Position numbers and translations under genes: made by a program
DNA from: Pseudomonas peradeniyensis
GTDB taxonomy: Bacteria > Pseudomonadota > Gammaproteobacteria > Pseudomonadales > Pseudomonadaceae
Assembly: GCF_014268935.2 (NCBI RefSeq)
Contig: NZ_JABWRJ020000003.1
Coordinates: 728,501-792,500 of the forward strand
DNA: 64,000 nucleotides
Direction of reading: 5' to 3'
In this document: in pieces, positions 56,077 to 63,351 of the stretch
Position numbering within the stretch: the stretch's first letter is position 1
How the letters are laid out: each line of letters opens with the position of its first letter
Notes under the pieces: model-generated
Databases searched by the model: none
What the model saw: the letters and a program-made list of their open reading frames with translations, nothing else
Told to the model about the DNA's origin: nothing

Positions 56077-56967
56077 GGTATGCGAGAGCAATGGAAACAT
56101 CAGCACCTGCCCATCGACACGGGTAGGTGCCGCACCCCAGACGAACAGCGCATCATCGTTATCCACAACACGCACCGCGAAGCCTTCGCAGTTCAGCGGC
56201 GCAAACCCCAGCACCACCTCCTGCGTGGTTGAGGTGACCAGTTCGGCCAGCACATCGGCCAGCGCCAGTTCGCGTTCGCAGAACACATCCACCAGCACCA
56301 TCCGCTCGCCATCCTGTTCCATCACCACGTACGCCTCATGCTCCGAGGAATGGAACAAGGCCTCCCGGTAGGGCCCATCGCAATAGAACATCGTCAGCGG
56401 CACATTCGGCACCAGGCTCAATCGCGCCTGTGGACAACTCTTTTCCACCGCCTCGATGAAGCGTTGGCGTTGATCGCCATCATCCAGGTTCACCGGGTGG
56501 AAGGTTGTGGCCCGTGGTTGCGCCGACCAAGGCTGGTAGTACTCGTGTTCGACCACTCGGCGAAAACCGAACCTGGGATAGAGATCCAGCACCGTGCTGT
56601 TGGCGAACAGGTACAGCAGGTCGCAGTTACCTGCCCAGCGCTTCACCAGTACTTCCATCAGATAACGGCTGTAGCCACGGCCCTTTGCTTCGGGCGCGGT
56701 CATTACCGTACCGATCTGGACGCAACGCAGGGGCTGGCCATCCAGGGTGAAATCGAGCAGGTTGGCTGAGGCATTGGCCAGCATTTTCCCGTCGCGAATC
56801 AGCGAGCATGGCTGGTTGTCGGCTTCCCAGAAGCCGGCCTGGTACCAGGCTTCGAAGTCGAAGCCATAGGTCTGGCGGGTGAGGGTGTTGAGTTCGGCGC
56901 GCAGGTGCGGGTCGTCGCGGTAGTGCTCCACGAGTTTGAGAGTCGTGTCGTTGAGTATGACAGCCAT
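56074..56967 (-). CDS. GNAT acetyltransferase with C-terminal extension
   Basis: 297 aa. The GNAT core in the first 155 residues has IGTVMTAPEAKGRGYSRYLMEVLVKRW (acetyl-CoA loop) near residue 75 and LYPRFGFRR near 125. A C-terminal half of about 140 residues has no recognised motif. ATG at 56967 chosen; a GTG nine bases earlier is possible. Substrate unknown. Confidence 0.82.
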   Translation of the reverse strand: MAVILNDTTLKLVEHYRDDPHLRAELNTLTRQTYGFDFEAWYQAGFWEADNQPCSLIRDGKMLANASANLLDFTLDGQPLRCVQIGTVMTAPEAKGRGYSRYLMEVLVKRWAGNCDLLYLFANSTVLDLYPRFGFRRVVEHEYYQPWSAQPRATTFHPVNLDDGDQRQRFIEAVEKSCPQARLSLVPNVPLTMFYCDGPYREALFHSSEHEAYVVMEQDGERMVLVDVFCERELALADVLAELVTSTTQEVVLGFAPLNCEGFAVRVVDNDDALFVWGAAPTRVDGQVLMFPLLSHT

Positions 56968-57098
56968 GGCGTTCACTTAAACCTGTAAAGAAAGTGTGAA
57001 CAGTAGCTGCTGTTGAAATGAAATGTTGTGAAAAACTGTAGGACGAAATGTTGGTCTGGTGCGGGGCGTCCGATGGCTGAAAGGTGATCGTTATAAGT

Positions 57099-57941
57099 TT
57101 AGATAGAGGTGTCTTCTAATCTGATTGTTTCTGTTTTTGTGATGTCGTAAATTATTTCGGGTGGGCTGATTTTTCTCGCGGCTTTAAGAACTTTTTCTAA
57201 GGTGTCTAGAGTATCCATTGATTTCCCTAAAGCAATAAGATTTTTACGGCTTTTGTCGATTTCAGCGGCTTGGCGTTTTTCAGCTACTTTTTGTTTTTGC
57301 ATCTCGGTTAGGTCTGAAAGCGGCTTGGTTAGTTTTGAATCTTTTAATATGGGTGAGACCGTGGTGATTTCTGTGGAAAAACTGACTTTTCGTTTGTTGG
57401 AGTCGGAATGTTTTGTTCCGTCACTCGGTTTGGGCGTGAGAGCGTCGGCCCCTATGGGAAGGTTGACAGAAATTACGGGCTCGGTTGTGCTTGCCTTTGT
57501 TGGAGGGCGTATTAGCTCACGACCCTGCCCCGACTCATCCTGCCAGTTTACCGGATCACCTTCGCAATAAGCATAGGCGTTTACGCCACCTTTCCCGAAT
57601 GGGCTCAACGCATCCGGGGAGTGGAAACGCATCAGCACAGGGTTATAGACACGCCGACCATTGCCAAGCAGGTAGCATCCGGTAAAGGGATCCCGGCGCT
57701 GGGCATTGAAGCCCAGTAAGGGAGGCTGTACATGACTTACGGCTGAGTCACCGAAGCAGGTATAAGTGAGCAGACGAAGCACGGAGCCGGCTTTGTCAAT
57801 GGTCAGTAGCTCCGCGCTTGTCTCATCGATATTCCGCTGGACTACTGCCATCGGGCCACACGTCGCGCGTAAAACTGTTCGACTTCTGCCCTCTTCAATT
57901 GCTACTTGTAAAAAGGTCCCTTGATAGAAGTAAATGGCCAT
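57099..57941 (-). CDS. Orphan Rhs-core protein 1
   Basis: 280 aa. A short N-terminal segment precedes the Rhs-associated core (LLGFNAQRRDPFTGCYLLGN, NPVLMRFHSPDALSPFGKGG, YAYCEGDPVNWQD; residues about 75-135). Unlike true Rhs it lacks the long YD-repeat shell. The variable C-terminal ~145 residues are charged, with a possible coiled coil (EMQKQKVAEKRQAAEIDKS), a KRKVSFSTE segment, and a terminal TETIRLEDTSI. The C-terminal half is AT-rich compared with neighbours, indicating transfer or recombination. Likely a toxin-type module; activity unknown. No immunity gene adjoins it. Confidence 0.72.
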   Translation of the reverse strand: MAIYFYQGTFLQVAIEEGRSRTVLRATCGPMAVVQRNIDETSAELLTIDKAGSVLRLLTYTCFGDSAVSHVQPPLLGFNAQRRDPFTGCYLLGNGRRVYNPVLMRFHSPDALSPFGKGGVNAYAYCEGDPVNWQDESGQGRELIRPPTKASTTEPVISVNLPIGADALTPKPSDGTKHSDSNKRKVSFSTEITTVSPILKDSKLTKPLSDLTEMQKQKVAEKRQAAEIDKSRKNLIALGKSMDTLDTLEKVLKAARKISPPEIIYDITKTETIRLEDTSI

Positions 57942-58017
57942 GATAATTGCTCGCGTTTATTAAGTGCTGGTCTTCAGATTTATGATTTCTGGAATTTGTG
58001 CTCTGGCTGGTCGAGGT

Positions 58018-58932
58018 TTATTGGAGATCATCGAGGTTGCGTGGAGAACTAGGATTGGAAGTAAAGACGCTGCTCAGGCTACCCATGATACTTCTATAAA
58101 GACCGGGTGTTGGAGGTGGGCTGTCTGATGCTTCGGATGAGGTGTCATCTAATCTGATTGATTCTGTTCGTTTGACTAATATAGCTCCTGTTGGGCGGTA
58201 CGAGGGTCTATTATTTTGGCGTGAAGGGGGAGAGGGGTCATTGTCTGGATCAAGCTCGCCCTTTGCCAATCTTATGTGGTAGTCGGCTGCTGCGTCGCGG
58301 GACTGTACCAGGATCCCAAAAATGGCGGCGCCATTGGCAGTCGTAGTTCCAATGTCTTTCAATATCACTCCAGCATCGGGGGCGATAGTCCGAGAAGCGA
58401 TCTCTCCTACAAGATACATAGTGCCACCCACTGCTGCAGTTTTAAGAGTATTCATATCGGTCTTTGAAAACGGTATTTTGTATGTTTTTTTCATGCGCAT
58501 TACCGCTGCGAAAAGCCAAACAGGCATGGTGCCTGCTGCGAAGTTTGTTACCGTGCTGAAGGCACTGTATAGCCCGGACTCCAGAATTGAAGCCGCGATA
58601 CCCTTGTTCCGACCACTACGATCGTGAAAGTTGACTGGATCGCCCTGACAGTAAGCATAACTGTTGATCCCTCCGCGCCCCCAAGGGCTCTTGCCCTGGT
58701 CCGGAGAGTGGAATCGCATCAATGCCGGGTTGTAGACCCGGTGACCGTTCCCCAGCAGGTACCAACCCTGCCCGGTTTCGCGATGTTGGCCGGTAAACCC
58801 TGTTCCTGGGGTATCAGCCTTCTCGACGCGATGGCCGTAGGGGCTGTAGATGCAGGACAGACGGTTCGCCCCGGTTTGCATCATCAACGGGCTTTTTATT
58901 TGGTCGGAGAGCAACAGCTTGCTGGCAGCCAT
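58018..58932 (-). CDS. Orphan Rhs-core protein 2
   Basis: 304 aa. The same short core (YLLGNGHRVYNPALMRFHSP, WGRGGINSYAYCQGDPVN) at residues about 52-105, then a different C-terminal region with hydrophobic segments (TMPVWLFAAVMRM; GTTTANGAAIFGILV) that may insert in membranes. A TESIRLDDTSSEASDSPP block matches the very end of protein 1, followed by about 36 extra Ser/Pro-rich residues. ATG at 58932 chosen over 58977. Upstream-downstream tandem with protein 1 (76-nt gap) suggests duplication with new C-terminal exchange. Confidence 0.72.
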   Translation of the reverse strand: MAASKLLLSDQIKSPLMMQTGANRLSCIYSPYGHRVEKADTPGTGFTGQHRETGQGWYLLGNGHRVYNPALMRFHSPDQGKSPWGRGGINSYAYCQGDPVNFHDRSGRNKGIAASILESGLYSAFSTVTNFAAGTMPVWLFAAVMRMKKTYKIPFSKTDMNTLKTAAVGGTMYLVGEIASRTIAPDAGVILKDIGTTTANGAAIFGILVQSRDAAADYHIRLAKGELDPDNDPSPPSRQNNRPSYRPTGAILVKRTESIRLDDTSSEASDSPPPTPGLYRSIMGSLSSVFTSNPSSPRNLDDLQ

Positions 58933-59094
58933 GATAATCCCTTGTTCACTGCCCGCAGAGCACGATCGGTGATCCACAGGTATGTTTACGATCAGGTTGG
59001 CCTCAAGCTATCACCGTGTCGCAATGGGATGAACTGACAAAAATGCCAGGTCTGTGTGAGCGGCAGGAAAACATGAGGCACATCTGTTCTGGCT

Positions 59095-59191
59095 TGGCAT
59101 GAGTCCTGCCGCAGTTAGTGCTGCAACCGGGGGCAGCAAGGCGTAGGCAGAGGCCCATGCGGCACCGCCCCGGCCCGCCGGGGCTTTTTTC
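59095..59191 (+). ncRNA. Candidate small RNA with sigma-54-like promoter and strong terminator
   Basis: A plus-strand intrinsic terminator (GCCCCGGC-CC-GCCGGGGC then TTTTTT, 59167-59190) has no plus-strand gene in front of it. About 75-95 nt upstream, TGGCATGAGTCCTGC (59095-59109) has the -24 GG and -12 GC doublets at sigma-54 spacing. Between them a GCTGC/GCAGC hairpin (59120/59133) and Pseudomonas-like GC-rich sequence fit a short regulatory RNA. Identity with a named Pseudomonas sRNA was not established. The feature's first 15 nt are the promoter; the RNA would start near 59120. Confidence 0.45.
59167..59190 (+). terminator. Strong intrinsic terminator
   Basis: An 8-bp GC-only stem followed by six T. 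On the other strand it lies just past the GNAT/C39 stop at 59194, preceded by an A-run, so it may also help end that gene. Confidence 0.8.
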
Positions 59192-59193
59192 GT

Positions 59194-60291
59194 TTACGCC
59201 GCCTTTGCGTACACCACCACCGCCGCCCGCAACTTGCGCCCGCCGAACAGGCTCATGCGCTGGAACTCCTGGTGGCTGACCGGCAGGTGCTGGCAGTCCA
59301 GGGCCTGGCGGTGGCGAGCGTGGTCGGTGTCGGGGTCGTGCAGGTAGACGAAGTCGTCGTCGCAGGCGGTGACCAACACCCAATGTGGCGCCTTGCTGCC
59401 GGTCAGCCGGTAGTTGCTGATCAGCACCAGCGCCAGGCCGCCTTCGGCCAGCACCCGGGGCAGATTGGGCGCTTGCCGCGCGATGACTATGTCGCTGTCC
59501 TGCAATTCGGCGCAGAAGTCCTCATGGACCAGGCGCATGACCTCTTTCTTGCCGGGCTGGCGCACGCCGTCGAGAAACAGCGGTCCCTCGGTATTGAGCA
59601 GCAGCCTTGTGCGAAAGCCCCGGCGCCAGGCGGCCAGCGCCAGCCCATGAGGGCTGCAGCCGCCGTGACCGGAGGTCATGAACACAGTGGTCGCCTCGCG
59701 CCACAGGCGCAGTTCCTCGCGACGGCTCGGCGGGCGCTGCGGTTGCAGCGCGGCCATGGCCATCAGCAGGCAGGCCGGGCCGCAGGTGAAGTCAGTGGTC
59801 TGGGCGTAGTAGGGGACCGGTCGCGTCTCGCCCGCCGGGTGCTGGAGGATGCGCTTCTCGTAGCGCAGGGCGCTGGTGTGGTCCTCGTAGTAGTCCTCGA
59901 CCTGGGCGAAGCGCCGGTAGCCATGGCGTTCGTACAGGGCAATGGCCTTGGGATTGTCGGTGCGCACCTCAAGCCGCAGGTAGGCGCGCTCGTGCTCCAG
60001 GGCGCAGCGTTCGGCCTGTTCCAATAGGCGGGCGCCAAGGCCGTGGCCACGGGCCTGCTCGGCAATGGCGATGGAATACAGGCGGGCCAGCGAGGTGCCG
60101 CGGTGGAACAGCAGCAATGCATAGCCCATCAGCTGGCCGTCGCGTTGCGCCACCAGCAGGCTGGCATTGGCGTGGGACAGCATCCAGCGAAAGCTGCGTG
60201 GGGTCAGCCGGTCGAGGGCGAAGCACTGGTTCTCCAGCGCCAGCAGGGCCGGCAGGTCGTCAACAGTTGCCAGGCGAAATTCGATGTGCAT
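59194..60291 (-). CDS. GNAT acetyltransferase fused to a C39-like peptidase
   Basis: 365 aa. Residues 1-150 are a RimI-like GNAT (LYSIAIAEQARGHGLGARLLEQAE region; key block ARGHGLGARLL). Residues about 165-365 form a C39-like papain-fold domain with DFTCGPACLLMAMA (catalytic Cys, residue ~170) and KAPHWVLVTACDDD (His), then LHDPD (Asp/Asn). The fused pair lies next to a RimK-like ligase. This GNAT + C39 + ATP-grasp association has been noted by comparative genomics as a possible peptide synthesis or protein-tagging system; the product is not known. Confidence 0.85.
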   Translation of the reverse strand: MHIEFRLATVDDLPALLALENQCFALDRLTPRSFRWMLSHANASLLVAQRDGQLMGYALLLFHRGTSLARLYSIAIAEQARGHGLGARLLEQAERCALEHERAYLRLEVRTDNPKAIALYERHGYRRFAQVEDYYEDHTSALRYEKRILQHPAGETRPVPYYAQTTDFTCGPACLLMAMAALQPQRPPSRREELRLWREATTVFMTSGHGGCSPHGLALAAWRRGFRTRLLLNTEGPLFLDGVRQPGKKEVMRLVHEDFCAELQDSDIVIARQAPNLPRVLAEGGLALVLISNYRLTGSKAPHWVLVTACDDDFVYLHDPDTDHARHRQALDCQHLPVSHQEFQRMSLFGGRKLRAAVVVYAKAA

Positions 60292-60383
60292 AGGGCCGCC
60301 GTAAAAGTTGCGTAATGAAACGGGACATTCGAAAAACTTCGTGCTTAATAGAAACCGTGTCTACCCAACACAGGGCTTCAAAC

Positions 60384-61970
60384 ATGTCATCGTTTCAGGA
60401 ACCCTTACCTGGCTGGCCCGGGGAAAGTTCACACTCAAGTGCAACTGGTGTTATTTATCCACTGACCCTGGATAACAAGTCAAGTCAGCTGGTGATCATC
60501 GTGGAGCGGCGTGAGGACTGGGCTTCGTACCTGCCCAGCGAGGATGTCGTGACGGCCCAGGAGTACCTGGAGGAGCCACGCGAGGCCGATAACGGCAAGC
60601 GTGTCCAGGTAATAAACCTATGTCGTAATTACAAGTATCTAGGTCATGGTTATTATTGTTCTTTGTTGGCCGAGGCACGCGGGCATAAAGTCATTCCCTC
60701 GGTCAGAAGTATCAGTGAGTTGACCCGCAAGTCGTTATACGGATTGGCCCTCGACGACATGGCGCGCAGCCTCGAAAGTGCCCTGGCCAATCACCCCTAC
60801 GGCGAAACCGAAGGGTTCACCCTGACCCTGTACTTCGGCCGTACCGATCTGGAACCGCTGCAGGACATCGCCCGCCAGCTGTTCGAAAGTTTCCCGTGTC
60901 CGATCCTGCTGGTGGAGTTCCGCAAGACCAGCACCTGGCATATCGCCGGGGTCAAGGCCGGCGCGCTGCACAAGTTGCGTGAAGACCAGCAGGACCCCTT
61001 CGCCAACGCCCTCGATGGCTTCAGCCGCCGGATCTGGCGCCAGCCCCGCTCGCGGCGGGTGGCGCGCTACGACCTGGCGATCCTCCACGACCCTGATGAG
61101 GCGCTGCCGCCTTCGAACCCCAAGGCGCTGGAACATTTCATTCGCGCCGGTCGCCAGCTGGGGGTCGATGTCGAGCTGATCGGCAAGAAGGACTACGCCC
61201 GCCTGGCCGAATACGATGCGCTGCTGATCCGCGAGACCACCAGCGTCGACAACCACACCTACCGCTTCGCCAAGAAGGCCGAGAGCGAAGGGCTGGTGGT
61301 GATGGACGACCCGGCGTCGATCCTGCGCTGTACCAACAAAGTCTACCTGACCGACTTGCTGCGCAGTCATCGCCTGGCCATGCCGGCCAGCGAGATCCTT
61401 TACCGCGACAACCCCCAGGCGCTGGAAGGTATCGGCGAGCGGCTGGGCTTTCCGCTGGTGCTGAAGATTCCCGACGGCTGTTTCTCCCGGGGCGTGATCA
61501 AGGTCAAGGACCCCGCCGAACTCCAGGCCGCCACTGCCGAACTGTTCGAGCACTCGGTGCTGCTGCTGGCCCAGGAATACCTGTACACCGAATACGACTG
61601 GCGTATCGGCGTGCTCAATCGCAAGCCGATCTTCGCCTGCCAGTACTTCATGTCCAAGGGCCACTGGCAGATCTTCAACCACCAGGCCCAGCGCGACGAG
61701 GTCAACGGCGAGTGCCGCACCCTGGCCGTGCACGAGGCGCCGCGTGCGGTGGTGGAGCTGGCGGTGAAGGCCGCCAACCTGATCGGCGATGGCTTGTACG
61801 GCGTCGACCTCAAGCAGGTCGGTGATCGGGTGGTGGTGATCGAGGTCAACGACAACCCCAACCTCGACGCCGGTATCGAAGACGCCTACCTGCACGACGA
61901 CCTCTACACCCTGGTGCTGGAGGAGTTCATCCGCCGCCTGGAGCAGAAGCGCCGGGGGCAAGCCTGGTAA
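60384..61970 (+). CDS. RimK-like ATP-grasp ligase with RLAN N-terminal domain
   Basis: 528 aa. The N-terminal RLAN-type domain (LVIIVERREDWASYLPSEDVV; YCSLLAEARGHKVIPSV) precedes a RimK-like ATP-grasp core with PLVLKIPDGCFSRGV near residue 370, LAQEYLYTEYDWRIGVLN near 410, and VVVIEVNDNPNLDAGIED near 495 for Mg-ATP. Such enzymes join amino acids or peptides through an acyl-phosphate. ATG at 60384 lacks a clear SD and the family-like sequence begins only about residue 34, so the true start may be lower. Codons 75-92 are unusually AT-rich. Divergent from GNAT/C39. Confidence 0.82.
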   Translation: MSSFQEPLPGWPGESSHSSATGVIYPLTLDNKSSQLVIIVERREDWASYLPSEDVVTAQEYLEEPREADNGKRVQVINLCRNYKYLGHGYYCSLLAEARGHKVIPSVRSISELTRKSLYGLALDDMARSLESALANHPYGETEGFTLTLYFGRTDLEPLQDIARQLFESFPCPILLVEFRKTSTWHIAGVKAGALHKLREDQQDPFANALDGFSRRIWRQPRSRRVARYDLAILHDPDEALPPSNPKALEHFIRAGRQLGVDVELIGKKDYARLAEYDALLIRETTSVDNHTYRFAKKAESEGLVVMDDPASILRCTNKVYLTDLLRSHRLAMPASEILYRDNPQALEGIGERLGFPLVLKIPDGCFSRGVIKVKDPAELQAATAELFEHSVLLLAQEYLYTEYDWRIGVLNRKPIFACQYFMSKGHWQIFNHQAQRDEVNGECRTLAVHEAPRAVVELAVKAANLIGDGLYGVDLKQVGDRVVVIEVNDNPNLDAGIEDAYLHDDLYTLVLEEFIRRLEQKRRGQAW

Positions 61971-61982
61971 CGAGGTGCTGGC

Positions 61983-62999
61983 ATGATCGAAAGCTACAGC
62001 CTGGCCCATGGTCAGTTGCGCAAGCGCGAGGGGCTCGATTGCGAGGTGCTGCTGTTCGTCGAACCGGACAGCGCCGAGCGTGAACTGTTGCAGGCGTGGT
62101 TCCACCTGGATGCCCACGCCCTGGCTTCGGCGCTGGACCCGGACGAGGTGTCGCGCATCGAACTGCACCGCGATGGCCTGTTCCTGATCTGGAAGCGCCC
62201 GGAGAGCTACACCGGGGGAGACAGCTTCGCCTTCCAGGTGTCTTCGTTCGGCATGCTGATGGTCGATGGCCACCTGGTGCTGATCGCCCCGGACGCCTCC
62301 CTGCTCGACGGCCTCGGGCAGCGTCATGCGCTGCACGATCCTATGGATGTGTTGTTGGCCATCCTGCTGGACAACCTGCACCACTACCTGGGGCACCTGA
62401 AGGTGATCAAGATGGTCGCCCGCGAGCTGCAGCAACGTTTCGAGCAGTCGCTGGAGAACCACCACCTGATGCAGATGTTCAACCTCAGCGAGAGCCTGAT
62501 CCACTACATCAACGCCATCCACAGCAATGGCGCGGTGCTCTCGCGCCTGCGCGCCCATGGCGAGAAGCGCCATTTCAACCCCGAAGTGCTGGCGCTGATC
62601 GACGACCTGGTCATCGAGAACAACCAGTGCCACAAGCAGGCCGAGATCTACTCGACGGTGTTCGCCGGCTTGATGGATGCCCGCGGCAACCTGGCCAACA
62701 ACGCGATGAACGAGACCCTGCGCAAGCTCACCCTGATCAACGTGGTGTTCCTGCCGCTGAACCTGATCGCCAGCATTGGCGGCATGTCCGAGTTCAGCAT
62801 GATGACCGCGGGCGTGCCGTGGTGGCTGGCGTATGCCTTGCTGGTGCTGGCGATGCTGCTGCTGGGCGTGCTCATGGTGCTGGCGCTCAAGCGCCTGGCC
62901 CGTGGGCGTCGTCCTGTCGTGACCCCTGCGCAAACCGAGCGCCCCGTTGCGCGGCCGACCCCCTCATTCCCTGGTATCGCCAATTGGAGAACGCCATGA
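61983..62999 (+). CDS. CorA-family divalent cation transporter-like protein
   Basis: 338 aa. A long cytoplasmic N-terminal domain rich in alpha helix and two C-terminal TM helices (LTLINVVFLPLNLIASIGG; WWLAYALLVLAMLLLGVLMVL) are the CorA/ZntB plan. In place of the CorA GMN signature the loop reads GGMSEFSMM, so Asn is replaced by Ser. Selectivity may be changed. It follows the RimK-like gene by 12 nt and overlaps a miniprotein gene, indicating an operon. Confidence 0.85.
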   Translation: MIESYSLAHGQLRKREGLDCEVLLFVEPDSAERELLQAWFHLDAHALASALDPDEVSRIELHRDGLFLIWKRPESYTGGDSFAFQVSSFGMLMVDGHLVLIAPDASLLDGLGQRHALHDPMDVLLAILLDNLHHYLGHLKVIKMVARELQQRFEQSLENHHLMQMFNLSESLIHYINAIHSNGAVLSRLRAHGEKRHFNPEVLALIDDLVIENNQCHKQAEIYSTVFAGLMDARGNLANNAMNETLRKLTLINVVFLPLNLIASIGGMSEFSMMTAGVPWWLAYALLVLAMLLLGVLMVLALKRLARGRRPVVTPAQTERPVARPTPSFPGIANWRTP

Positions 63000-63091
63000 G
63001 CAACCTGCAGATCGGCCTGATGATCGTCACGGTGATCGTGGTGTTCGCGGTGGTGAACTTCTACTGGGACTACCTGCGTGACCGCGACTGA
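62996..63091 (+). CDS. 31-aa single-pass membrane miniprotein
   Basis: ATG overlaps the CorA-like stop (ATGA) and opens a 31-codon frame. A 20-residue hydrophobic helix (IGLMIVTVIVVFAVVNFYW) is followed by a charged DYLRDRD end. This pattern of a tiny TM protein coupled to a transporter recalls small subunits that tune transport or kinase activity. Homologues cannot be checked here. Too short for ordinary gene finders. Confidence 0.6.
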   Translation: MSNLQIGLMIVTVIVVFAVVNFYWDYLRDRD

Positions 63092-63351
63092 CGCAAACAG
63101 GCATGCCGAGGGGCTTGACTGACGTGCATGGGCACGCGGTGTCGTGATCGAACAGTTGTCTGACGTTTTCGAGCATTTTGCTCGCGCCGCGCCCGGCTTA
63201 AAGTGAAGCCCGCATCCCCACGGTGCGTTGCCCGGGCGCGTGAGAAGGCCGTAACAGAGCGTGCGCAACGTACTCCGCCCTTAGCCGAGGAGACCGTTTC
63301 GCCCGCGCCTGCCCGTCCCTTCCTTGTGTCAGCAAAAAGAGAACAAGACCA

